Shown here in pieces: positions 46,185-53,905 of a stretch of 64,000 nt of DNA. The translations under genes and the position numbers were made by a program. The stretch spans positions 5,208,001-5,272,000 of the forward strand of contig NZ_CP027657.1 in the NCBI RefSeq assembly GCF_003008615.1, in the 5' to 3' direction. The notes beneath the pieces are model-generated. The model saw only the letters and a list, made by a program, of their open reading frames with translations. It made no database searches and was not told where the DNA came from. The stretch is from Pseudomonas mendocina. Its GTDB lineage: Bacteria > Pseudomonadota > Gammaproteobacteria > Pseudomonadales > Pseudomonadaceae. Each line of letters opens with the position of its first letter. Position 1 is the first letter of the stretch.

Positions 46185-47288
46185 ATGGCAACTAATAAAA
46201 ATCAGCACTTCGTGCCCCGGTGCTACCTGCGCCCATTTACAGTTGATGGCAAAAATACTGCCATCAATCTCTTCAACATAGACAGAGAACTATTCATCCC
46301 CAACGCCCCTGTAAAAAATCAATGTTCCAGGGATTATTTTTACGGTCAGGACGACCAACTGGAGCAAGCAATCCAAACGTTGGAGGGAGCCTACGCCTCA
46401 ACATCCAAGGAAGTCCTTGCCAATATCGGGCAAGAGCCTACCGACGAACAGAAAGACATTCTTAGGATGTTCTGGTTATTTCAGTACCTTCGCACAGAGG
46501 CGGCAGCTAAGCGCTCGCTAGATTCTTCTAGCGCGATGATAGATAGCGTAGAAGCAGCCCACCTAGGCTACAAAATAGAGCTTAAGGAGGCTGTGCGAAT
46601 TGCAATGAAGATCTTCGCAACTGCAATGCATAAGGTGCACGACCTCAAAGTTTGCTTGATCCACAACAAGAGTAAGACACCGCTCATAACATCGGACGAC
46701 CCTGCGATTCTCACTAATCGATGGCACTTCCTCAACCCACAGAGAGCTGGCCTCTCGTTTGGGCTTGAGCGATCCGGAACATTAGCTTTATTGCCACTTA
46801 GCCCAGAGGTCTACTTCGTTGCATACGATGCTGACGTATATAGCTTGTCATTGAAAAAGGGCTGGATTGCAACCAAAAACGATAGCGACATCGACAGCTT
46901 AAACCAGCATCAGTATTTAAATTGCCGCGCCAATATATTCATCAAGTCACCCGATAACTTAGAAAGCATTGCGACAGGCTTCAAGCATGTTGTCAGCCGA
47001 CGAATCCCATGCCGCCACGTAATAACACACTCTGTTTTGGATAAAGTAGTAGATGGCTATAAGCATTTTGTGGTTGTAGATGCTGAAACAGCAAAAAAAC
47101 ATGAAGAATCAATTATTCACACTCAGTCCGTACATCCTCAGCCGAAGTCATGGCCGATGTTCTTGGGCTGGAGAAATGGCGGCACCGTATATACCAATGG
47201 CACAGCTGTCGGCTATGTGAGAAAGGCAATAGCAGACAGCCATCTCTCAGGGCCTGTTTTTTATAAACAAAAAGCGTTTAACCGATAG
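46185..47288 (+). CDS. DUF4238 domain protein, accessory (moron) gene
   Basis: A 367-residue protein beginning MATNKNQHFVPRCYLRPFTV; the NQHFVPRxYLRxF opening is the DUF4238 hallmark. Other visible family features are LRMFWLFQYLRTEAA (about 87-101), TPLITSDDPAIL (about 165-176) and LLPLSPEVYFVAYDA (about 202-216). No membrane segment. The ASDDP-like motif and the family's occurrence in mobile DNA hint at an enzyme in phage-host conflict, but no activity is known to me. The gene is visibly richer in AT than its neighbours, and it sits in the S-V interval where P2-type phages carry cargo. Ribosome site AAGGAC. Confidence 0.85.
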   Translation: MATNKNQHFVPRCYLRPFTVDGKNTAINLFNIDRELFIPNAPVKNQCSRDYFYGQDDQLEQAIQTLEGAYASTSKEVLANIGQEPTDEQKDILRMFWLFQYLRTEAAAKRSLDSSSAMIDSVEAAHLGYKIELKEAVRIAMKIFATAMHKVHDLKVCLIHNKSKTPLITSDDPAILTNRWHFLNPQRAGLSFGLERSGTLALLPLSPEVYFVAYDADVYSLSLKKGWIATKNDSDIDSLNQHQYLNCRANIFIKSPDNLESIATGFKHVVSRRIPCRHVITHSVLDKVVDGYKHFVVVDAETAKKHEESIIHTQSVHPQPKSWPMFLGWRNGGTVYTNGTAVGYVRKAIADSHLSGPVFYKQKAFNR

Positions 47289-47311
47289 AAGCATCATTTA
47301 ACCCACCGCTA

Positions 47312-47343
47312 CCTGTAACGCGCCCCGCTACACGGGGCGTTAC
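47312..47343 (+). promoter_or_regulatory. Late-gene activator box upstream of V
   Basis: CCTGTAACGCGCCCCGCTACA (one mismatch, A for C, to the boxes before O and FI) is followed by CGGGGCGTTAC, so the stretch 47314-47343 also folds into a GTAACGCCCCG-type hairpin that could end the DUF4238 transcript. It is placed 47 bases before the V start, as expected for the third late operon. Confidence 0.65.
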
Positions 47344-47379
47344 GTGCACCCCGTGCGCGTGAGCCGCAGCATTTGCGGC

Positions 47380-47955
47380 ATGAACAGCCTCGCCGAACTC
47401 GCCCGCCTAATCGAAAACCTGATCCGCTTCGGCACCGTCGAAGCCGTGCAGGTCAACCCGCCGCGCGTGCGTGTGAAAACCGGCCACATCACCACCGCAT
47501 GGCGCCCCTGGCTCAACCTGCGCGCCGGGCAGGATCGCGAGTGGGACCCGCCCACCGTCGGCGAGCAAGTCATCCTGTTCAGCCCCTCCGGCAACCTCGC
47601 ACAGGGCGTGGCACTCACCGGTCTGAGCAGCGACCAGCACCCGGCCAACGGCGACCGCGAAGGCCTGCACCGCCGCACTTACCGCGACGGCGCCGTGATC
47701 GAGTACGACAGCATCGCCCACCACCTGCGCGCCATCCTGCCCGCTGGCGGCATCACCGACCTGACCAGCACCGGCGGCATCAACATCGTCGGGCCGATCA
47801 ACCACACCGGCGACTACACCCAGCAGGGCAACCAGAACGTCACCGGCAAGGTCACTGTCAGCGAGGACGTGATCGCGGCTGACATCAGCCTGCGCAACCA
47901 CCGCACCAAGGGCGTTACCCCAGGCCCCGGCGTTTCCCAGGAGCCGACACCATGA
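47380..47955 (+). CDS. V: Baseplate assembly protein V, spike (P2 gpV family)
   Basis: A 191-residue baseplate spike protein starting MNSLAELARLIENLIRFGTV at 47380. The OB-like domain has RVRVKTGHITTAWRPWLNLRAG and GEQVILFSPSGNLAQGVAL. The C-terminal beta-helix tip has repeated ITDLTSTGGINIVGPINHTG-type strands. It pierces the outer membrane when the tail contracts. First gene of the V-W-J-I-H operon. Confidence 0.94.
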   Translation: MNSLAELARLIENLIRFGTVEAVQVNPPRVRVKTGHITTAWRPWLNLRAGQDREWDPPTVGEQVILFSPSGNLAQGVALTGLSSDQHPANGDREGLHRRTYRDGAVIEYDSIAHHLRAILPAGGITDLTSTGGINIVGPINHTGDYTQQGNQNVTGKVTVSEDVIAADISLRNHRTKGVTPGPGVSQEPTP

Positions 47956-48305
47956 TCGGCATGAACGCCCGCACCGGCCGCACAATCACCAGCCAGCAAC
48001 ACCTGGCCCAATCCATCGCTGACATCGTCAGCACCCCAATCGGTAGCCGTGTCATGCGCCGCGATTACGGCAGCCACCTTGCCAACCTCATGGACTGGCC
48101 GCTCAACGCCGCCACCCGCCTGCAGGCGTATGCCGCCGTAGCCACCGCCCTCATGCGCTGGGAGCCGCGTATCCGCATCAGCCGCGTACTGCTCACCCCT
48201 GGCGACGTTGCCGGCCAAGCCGTGCTTGACGTGGAAGGCACCGTCACCGACAGCAACGAGCCCATGAGCCTGCGCGTGCCCATCAACCTGGGGGCCACCG
48301 CATGA
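47952..48305 (+). CDS. W: Baseplate protein W, gp25-like (P2 gpW family)
   Basis: A 117-residue protein of the T4 gp25 / lysozyme-like baseplate family: ADIVSTPIGSRVMRRDYGSHL then ALMRWEPRIRISRVLLTPGD. These proteins tie the sheath to the baseplate wedge. It overlaps V and J by four bases each. Confidence 0.93.
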   Translation: MIGMNARTGRTITSQQHLAQSIADIVSTPIGSRVMRRDYGSHLANLMDWPLNAATRLQAYAAVATALMRWEPRIRISRVLLTPGDVAGQAVLDVEGTVTDSNEPMSLRVPINLGATA

Positions 48306-49213
48306 CCATCACCTTTACCCCCATCGACCTCAGCCAACTGCCAGAGCCCAACGTCGTCGAGCCCATCGACTTCGAGGCCATCCTCGCCGAGCGCAAGGCA
48401 TACGCCATCAGCCTCTGGCCGGCCGACCAACAGGCAGAGGTCGCCGCCACCCTCGCCCTGGAGTCCGAGCCGCTCACCAAGCTGCTACAGGAGAACGCCT
48501 ACCGCGAAACCCTCTTGCGGCAGCGCGTCAACGAAGCTGCGCTCGCCGTACTGCTGCCCTTCGCCAAGCGTGCCGACCTGGAGCAGATCGGCGCCCGCTT
48601 CAACGTTGCCCGCCTGGTCATCACCCCGGCCAACCCCAGCGCGGTACCGCCCGTGGCGGCGGTCATGGAAGAAGACGACAGCCTGCGCGAACGCATCCAG
48701 ATGGCCATGGAAGGCCTGTCCGTCGCCGGCCCGCGCAACGCCTACATTTTTCACGCCCGCAGCGCGGACGGACGCGTAGCCGACGCCACAGCCATCAGCC
48801 CGGCGCCGGCCGAAGTCGTCGTCACCGTGCAAAGCGCCCTGGGCGACGGCACAGCAGACGCCGAGCTGCTCACCATCACCGACACTTACCTGTCGGACGA
48901 AGACCGCCGCCCGGTCGCCGACCGCCTCACCGTGCAAAGCGCCGTGGTACTGCCCTACCAGGTCAACGCCGTGCTGCACCTCACCAGCGCCGGCCCCGAG
49001 GCCGAGCCGATCCGCGCCGCCGCCCTGACCCGAGGCCTGGCCCTGGTCAACCGTCGTCGCCGCTTGGGTATGGAGGTCAACCGCTCCGCGCTGGACGCCG
49101 CCCTGCACATCGAAGGTGTGCGCCGTGTGGATCTGCTGGGCTGGGTAGACGTGGTCGCCACCCTCACCCAGGCGCCCTACTGCACCGCCTTCAACGTCTC
49201 GGTGGCCGAGTAA
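48302..49213 (+). CDS. J: Baseplate protein J (P2 gpJ family)
   Basis: A 303-residue baseplate wedge protein starting MTITFTPIDLSQLPEPNVVE. Family marks are LTKLLQENAYRETLLRQRVNEAA, GPRNAYIFHARSADGRVADA and SPAPAEVVVTVQS. It forms the outer wedge ring with gpI and gpW, and its stop overlaps the start of I. Confidence 0.94.
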   Translation: MTITFTPIDLSQLPEPNVVEPIDFEAILAERKAYAISLWPADQQAEVAATLALESEPLTKLLQENAYRETLLRQRVNEAALAVLLPFAKRADLEQIGARFNVARLVITPANPSAVPPVAAVMEEDDSLRERIQMAMEGLSVAGPRNAYIFHARSADGRVADATAISPAPAEVVVTVQSALGDGTADAELLTITDTYLSDEDRRPVADRLTVQSAVVLPYQVNAVLHLTSAGPEAEPIRAAALTRGLALVNRRRRLGMEVNRSALDAALHIEGVRRVDLLGWVDVVATLTQAPYCTAFNVSVAE

Positions 49214-49836
49214 TGGCCGCCCGCCTGCTGCCTGGCAACGCCACCGAGCTGGAGCGCAACGCCGCACAGGCCCTGGCGCAGATCGAGCGCGTACCCGTCC
49301 CCCTGCGCGACCTGTGGAACCCGGACACCTGCCCCGTCGAGCTGCTGCCATACCTCGCCTGGGCCTTCTCGGTTGATCGCTGGTCGCCGGCCTGGCCCGA
49401 GAGCGCCAAGCGCGCCGCCATTCGCGCCGCCTACTTCATCCACGCCCACAAAGGCACCATCGGCGCGTTGCGCCGTGTCGTCGAGCCACTGGGTTACCTG
49501 ATCAAGGTCACGGAATGGTGGCAGGCCCAACCCGAGGGAACCCCCGGCACCTTTGCCCTTGAAATCGGCGTACTCGACACCGGCATCACCGAAGAGATGT
49601 ATCAGGAGCTCACCTTCCTGATCGACGACGCTAAGCCGCTCAGCCGCCACCTCAGCGGCCTCGACATCAGCCTCGAAACCCACCTCACCGCCTACATGGG
49701 CGTTGCTGTCGTCGACGGTGACGAACTCGACGTTTACCCCTGGCAGACCCCAGACATCGACGTTGTCGTGCAGTCCCGCGTTGGCGTCACCACCACCATC
49801 AATGACGAATTGGACGTATACCCATGGTCGACGTAA
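49213..49836 (+). CDS. I: Tail protein I, baseplate wedge (P2 gpI family)
   Basis: A 207-residue protein with the gpI features LRDLWNPDTCPVELLPYLAW and SVDRWSPAWPESAKRAAI, followed by HKGTIGALRRVVEPLGY. The C-terminus ends in two short repeated ELDVYPW motifs (residues 177-183 and about 201-206). It links the wedge to the tail fibre H, whose gene overlaps it by 13 bases. Confidence 0.93.
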   Translation: MAARLLPGNATELERNAAQALAQIERVPVPLRDLWNPDTCPVELLPYLAWAFSVDRWSPAWPESAKRAAIRAAYFIHAHKGTIGALRRVVEPLGYLIKVTEWWQAQPEGTPGTFALEIGVLDTGITEEMYQELTFLIDDAKPLSRHLSGLDISLETHLTAYMGVAVVDGDELDVYPWQTPDIDVVVQSRVGVTTTINDELDVYPWST

Positions 49837-50843
49837 ACACACAGTTCGGCGGCTTCCTGACCACCCAGGGCGCGGCCAAAAAGACCAACTGCGACGCGCT
49901 CGGCGAGCCATGGCAGCTCACCCATATGCGGATTGGCGACGCCAACGGCGCAGACCCCGTGCCGGCCCCTGGCCAGACACAGCTGATCAACCAGGTCTAC
50001 CGGGCGCAGCTCAACCAGCTGTATGTGTCGCCAGCTGACCCGAATGTCCTGGTCGCTGAATTGGTGTTGCCGCCCAACGTCGGCGGTTGGTGGATTCGTG
50101 AGCTGGCCCTGGAGGACGTCGACGGCGTCTTCTCTGCCGTGGCCAACTGCGCCCCAAGCTACAAGCCGCTGCTGGCACAGAACAACGGCCGCAACCAGGT
50201 GGTGCGCATGCACATCATCACCGACGGCACGGCCAATATTCAGCTCAAGATCGACCCGTCCGTGGTGCTGGCAACCCGCAGCTACGTGGACGTGATCATG
50301 GCCGGCCACCTGGCGGCCGCCGACCCACACCCGCAGTACAAGACCGAAGTAGCCACCCAGCCCGAAGCCGAAGCCGGCCTCAACAACGTCAAACGTATGA
50401 CCCCGCTACGCGTGTTTCAGGCCATGCGTTCGGCGGCGGCAGCGGCCACCGAAGCACTGCGCGGCGTGCTGCGCGTGGGTACTCAGGCTGAGGTGAATGC
50501 GGGAACGCTGGATGACGTCGCGGTCACCCCTAAAAAGCTGCGCTTGGGATTCGCTATCAGTATCGCCCAGAACGGCTACGTGGTTTTCCCGACATGGTTG
50601 GGCGGCCTGGTTATTCAATGGGGCCTGGCTACGCTTTCTGCGTCCGTTAGCGCGGCCGTTACATTTCCATTGGCGTTCCCCAATAGCGTGCGGGCGGTCA
50701 TTGCCCAACGCGTAACAAACGGCGGCCAAGCCAACGCGCTTACCGTCGCCACAAGTCCGGCGGTATCTCTGAACGGTTTCACTTATCTACACGCCGCATC
50801 GCCGCTAACCGAAAACGACTATTGGATTGCCATCGGCAACTGA
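49824..50843 (+). CDS. H: Tail fibre protein (P2 gpH family) with gp53-like C-terminal tip
   Basis: A 339-residue fibre. The N-terminal collar-attachment domain (FLTTQGAAKKTNCDALGEPWQL, LRIGDANG-like MRIGDANG) is P2-type. The middle (about 150-225) has TPLRVFQAMRSAAAAATE and GTLDDVAVTPKKL, the usual fibre-spacer repeats. The C-terminal receptor-binding tip (about 255-339) reads GGLVIQWGLATLS and ENDYWIAIGN, typical of gp53-like fibre ends. The last 300 bases are less GC-rich than the rest of the gene, suggesting exchange of the host-range domain. The fibre is short compared with P2 gpH. Confidence 0.88.
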   Translation: MVDVNTQFGGFLTTQGAAKKTNCDALGEPWQLTHMRIGDANGADPVPAPGQTQLINQVYRAQLNQLYVSPADPNVLVAELVLPPNVGGWWIRELALEDVDGVFSAVANCAPSYKPLLAQNNGRNQVVRMHIITDGTANIQLKIDPSVVLATRSYVDVIMAGHLAAADPHPQYKTEVATQPEAEAGLNNVKRMTPLRVFQAMRSAAAAATEALRGVLRVGTQAEVNAGTLDDVAVTPKKLRLGFAISIAQNGYVVFPTWLGGLVIQWGLATLSASVSAAVTFPLAFPNSVRAVIAQRVTNGGQANALTVATSPAVSLNGFTYLHAASPLTENDYWIAIGN

Positions 50844-50852
50844 GGAATCCCC

Positions 50853-51434
50853 ATGCGCCTCTACAGTGCTTCAACAGGCTGCACGTACCTACCATCCGTG
50901 CACGGCTCGGCAGTGCCCGGCGATGCCGTTGAAATCGACGAGAAAACCTTCCAGGACGTCATAGCAAACCCTGCACCCGGAATGGTTAGGTCCCACAACG
51001 ACTCAGGCTTGCCATTCCTCGTACCAGCGCCAGCCCTCGTAATCACCGATGAAACCCTCTGCGCCCGCATCGACACCGCCGCAGACGCCGCCCGCCGCGC
51101 AGTCGCCGGCGACCCATTGCGCGCCGTCGAATACGACCGCGCCCGTCTCGCCGCTGAACAGTTCGCCGCCGCCGGCTACCAGGGCGAAGTGCCGACGATG
51201 GTTGCCGCCTGGGCCATCAACGGCCGCACGCCGCAGCAGGCTGCTGACAGCATCCTCGCCGAGGCAGCGGCCTACACCAACGCCCTGGAGCTGCTGCGCA
51301 CCACCCGCCTGGCGGCCAAGGAGCAAATCCGCGTACTGATGGCCGCCAACCAGGTCGAACAGGCCCAGCAGCTCACCGACCAGACCATCGCCGCCATCGA
51401 AGCCGCCGTCGCCGGCATCGGCAACAACGCCTGA
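50853..51434 (+). CDS. Tail fibre assembly-type protein
   Basis: A 193-residue protein in the position of P2 gene G, nine bases after H. The C-terminal half (about 65-185) is helical and Ala-rich with GEVPTMVAAWAINGRTPQQAADSILA and NALELLRTTRLAAKEQIRVL, resembling the DUF4376 tail-fibre assembly domain. The N-terminal 60 residues (YSASTGCTYLPSVHGSAVPG) resemble phage tail assembly chaperones. Probably needed to fold H; a close P2 gpG match is not apparent. Confidence 0.7.
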   Translation: MRLYSASTGCTYLPSVHGSAVPGDAVEIDEKTFQDVIANPAPGMVRSHNDSGLPFLVPAPALVITDETLCARIDTAADAARRAVAGDPLRAVEYDRARLAAEQFAAAGYQGEVPTMVAAWAINGRTPQQAADSILAEAAAYTNALELLRTTRLAAKEQIRVLMAANQVEQAQQLTDQTIAAIEAAVAGIGNNA

Positions 51435-51457
51435 CCCGCACGCCTGCTGCACCTGTT

Positions 51458-51483
51458 GCCCCGCCCAGCGCGGGGCTTTTTTG
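51458..51483 (+). terminator. Terminator after the V operon
   Basis: GCCCCGC/GCGGGGC hairpin followed by six T residues, 23 bases past the tail-fibre assembly gene. Confidence 0.85.
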
Positions 51484-51487
51484 TGCG

Positions 51488-51512
51488 CGCCCTGTACCGC
51501 GCCCCGCTACAG
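51488..51512 (+). promoter_or_regulatory. Late-gene activator box upstream of FI
   Basis: Identical over 25 bases to the box at 37972-37996 (CTGTA-N11-TACAG with the same GC-rich core). It lies 82 bases before FI, directly after a terminator, exactly where the fourth P2-type late promoter is expected. Confidence 0.75.
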
Positions 51513-51593
51513 CCCGCGCCGCTCGCGCCACTTGCGCGCGCGCGGCAACCTCAAGGCTCACTGCAACGGCACCACGCCACCAGGAGCTAGCCC

Positions 51594-52784
51594 ATGTCCA
51601 CCGAATTTCACCATGGCGTGCGCGTCCTCGAAATCAACGAAGGCACTCGCCCCATCCGCACGATCTCCACCGCCGTGGTGGGCATGGTCTGCACTGCCAG
51701 CGATGCCGACCCCGAGGTCTTCCCGCTCAACAAACCCGTACTGCTCACCAACGTCCTGACCGCCTCCGGCAAGGCCGGCGAGCTCGGCACCCTGGCCCGC
51801 AGCCTGGATGCCATCGCCGACCAGACCAAGCCCGTCACCGTTGTGGTTCGCGTAGCGGATGGCGAAGGCGAAGACGCCGCCGCCAAAGAGGCCGACCAAA
51901 CCACCAAGATCATCGGCGGCGTCACCGCTGGCGGCCAGTACACCGGCCTCAAGGCGCTCATGGCGGCCGAGGCACAGCTCGGCGTGCGCCCGCGCATCCT
52001 CGGCGTGCCGGGGCTCGACAACTTGCCGGTCACCACCGAGCTGGCCACCATTGCCGAGCAAATGCGCGCCTTCGCCTACGCCAGCGCCTGGGGCGCCGAC
52101 AACGTATCCGAGGCCATCGCCTACCGTGAGGGCTTCGGCTCGCGCGAGCTCATGCTCATCTGGCCCGACTTCATCAACTGGGACACCGCCACCAGCAGCA
52201 ACGCCCCGGCCGCAGCCGTAGCCCGCGCCCTCGGCCTGCGCGCCAAGATCGACCAGCAGGTCGGCTGGCACAAAACCCTGTCCAACGTCGCCGTCAACGG
52301 CGTTACCGGCCTGTCCCGCGACATCTACTGGGACCTGCAGAACCCCGCCACCGATGCCGGCCTGCTCAACGCCAGCGAAGTCACCACCCTGATTCGCCGC
52401 GACGGCTTCCGCTTCTGGGGCAACCGCACCACCAGCGCCGACCCGCTGTTTGCCTTCGAGAACTACACCCGCACCGCCCAGGTGCTGGCCGACACCATGG
52501 CCGAGGCCCACTTCTGGGCCGTGGACAAGCCCATGCACGGCAGCCTGGTCAAAGACATCATCGACGGCATCAACGCCAAGTTCCGCGAGCTTAAAACCGG
52601 TGGCTACATCATCGACGGCCAGTGCTGGTTCGATGAAGACGCCAACGACAAGGACACCCTCAAGGCCGGCAAGCTGTTCCTCGACTACGACTACACCCCC
52701 GTGCCGCCGCTCGAAGACCTCACCCTCCGCCAGCGCATCACCGACCGCTACCTCATCAACTTCGCCGACAGCGTGAAGGCCTGA
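51594..52784 (+). CDS. FI: Tail sheath protein (P2 gpFI family)
   Basis: A 396-residue contractile sheath subunit starting [20 protein letters not shown]. Conserved stretches include [48 protein letters not shown] and [22 protein letters not shown], followed by the C-terminal interlocking strand region. It surrounds the FII tube and contracts on infection. Confidence 0.96.
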   Translation: MSTEFHHGVRVLEINEGTRPIRTISTAVVGMVCTASDADPEVFPLNKPVLLTNVLTASGKAGELGTLARSLDAIADQTKPVTVVVRVADGEGEDAAAKEADQTTKIIGGVTAGGQYTGLKALMAAEAQLGVRPRILGVPGLDNLPVTTELATIAEQMRAFAYASAWGADNVSEAIAYREGFGSRELMLIWPDFINWDTATSSNAPAAAVARALGLRAKIDQQVGWHKTLSNVAVNGVTGLSRDIYWDLQNPATDAGLLNASEVTTLIRRDGFRFWGNRTTSADPLFAFENYTRTAQVLADTMAEAHFWAVDKPMHGSLVKDIIDGINAKFRELKTGGYIIDGQCWFDEDANDKDTLKAGKLFLDYDYTPVPPLEDLTLRQRITDRYLINFADSVKA

Positions 52785-52830
52785 CCCATTCACCCGCGCG
52801 GCCCCGGCCGCGCCGTAGGAGAGCACCACC

Positions 52831-53346
52831 ATGGCGCTGCCCAAAAAGCTCAAGCACATGAACATTTTCAACGATGGCAATAGTCACCAAGGCGAGGCCA
52901 AGACCGTCACCCTGCCCAACCTCACCCGCAAGCTGGAAGCCTTCCGCGGGGCCGGCATGGACGGCCCGGTAAAAGCCGACCTCGGCATGGGCGATGACGG
53001 CATCCAGCTCAGCTACACCCTTGGCGGCTGGGCACTGATCACCCTGCGGCAGTACGGCGCTGTTCGCGCCGATGGCGTCATGCTGCGTTTCATGGGCTCC
53101 GTTCAACGTGACGACACCGGCGAAGTCAGCGCCGTCGAAGTCGTCGTGCGTGGCCGGCATGAGGAAATCAGCTTCGGCGACGCCTCCCCCGGCGAAGACA
53201 CCGAGCACGAAATCACCGTCACCTGCAGCTACTACAAGCTCACCGTAGACGGCGAAGACATCATCGAAATCGACCTCCTCAACTTCGTCTTCATCGTCGA
53301 CGGCACCGACCTGCTAGAAGCGCACCGTCGCAACATCGGCCTGTAA
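52831..53346 (+). CDS. FII: Tail tube protein (P2 gpFII family)
   Basis: A 171-residue tube subunit: MALPKKLKHMNIFNDGNSHQ, then LPNLTRKLEAFRGAGMDGPV and the C-terminal EIDLLNFVFIVDGTDLLEAHRR. Forms the inner tube. It follows FI by 46 bases with TAGGAGAG as ribosome site. Confidence 0.96.
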   Translation: MALPKKLKHMNIFNDGNSHQGEAKTVTLPNLTRKLEAFRGAGMDGPVKADLGMGDDGIQLSYTLGGWALITLRQYGAVRADGVMLRFMGSVQRDDTGEVSAVEVVVRGRHEEISFGDASPGEDTEHEITVTCSYYKLTVDGEDIIEIDLLNFVFIVDGTDLLEAHRRNIGL

Positions 53347-53423
53347 CCCGCATAACCCACCCCCGATGCCGGCAGCGCTGCCCCGCAGCGTGCGCCGGCC
53401 CTTACACCCGAAGGAGCCCACCC

Positions 53424-53774
53424 ATGGACAACGACGAGAAAAAGCAGGATTCGGCCGCCGCAGAGGCCGCCCCGGCCAAGAACCCCAACGAGGCCACCGT
53501 CACGCTCGACACCCCCATCGTGCGCGGCAACCAGACCATCAACGAAATCGTCCTGCGCAAGCCGAAATCCGGCGAGCTGCGCGGCGTCGCCCTCACCGAC
53601 CTGCTGCAAATGGACGTGCTCGCACTGCGTAAAGTGCTGCCGCGCATCACCACCCCCAGCCTGACCGACTACGAGATCGGCAACATGGACCCAGCCGACC
53701 TCGTCGACTGCGCCGGCAAGGTGGCGGTTTTTTTGCTGAAGAAGTCGGCGAGGGAAGCTGTCCTCGACGCGTAG
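53424..53774 (+). CDS. E: Tail assembly protein E (P2 gpE family), frameshift donor
   Basis: A 116-residue tail assembly chaperone: VTLDTPIVRGNQTINEIVLRKP then GVALTDLLQMDVLALRKVLPRI. Near its 3' end (53728-53735) is the heptamer T TTT TTG in the correct frame. A minus-one shift there reads through to E' and produces an E+E' fusion, as in P2. The ratio of E to E+E' is thought to set tail assembly on the tape measure. Confidence 0.93.
   Translation: MDNDEKKQDSAAAEAAPAKNPNEATVTLDTPIVRGNQTINEIVLRKPKSGELRGVALTDLLQMDVLALRKVLPRITTPSLTDYEIGNMDPADLVDCAGKVAVFLLKKSAREAVLDA
53729..53735 (+). promoter_or_regulatory. Programmed -1 frameshift site (E to E')
   Basis: The zero-frame codons are GTT TTT TTG, giving the slippery heptamer T TTT TTG. 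After a minus-one slip the frame has no stop until 53905, the end of E'. Confidence 0.85.
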
Positions 53775-53782
53775 ACGACGCC

Positions 53783-53905
53783 ATGGCGGACATCGCCATG
53801 GTCTTTCACTGGGCGCCGGCCGACATGGACGCATTCGGCCTGGCAGAACTGATCGACTGGCGCGAAGAAGCCAGAAAGCGTTGGGAGCGGCAGCATGGCC
53901 AATGA
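53783..53905 (+). CDS. E': Tail protein E' (GpE family), made mainly as the E-E' fusion
   Basis: A 40-residue frame, MADIAMVFHWAPADMDAFGL, ending in EARKRWERQHGQ. The GpE-family motif is a helix with FHW-P near the N-terminus and LxxWREEA. It is in the minus-one frame relative to E with no stop between, and its stop overlaps the start of T. It may also start on its own at the ATG at 53783. Confidence 0.88.
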   Translation: MADIAMVFHWAPADMDAFGLAELIDWREEARKRWERQHGQ

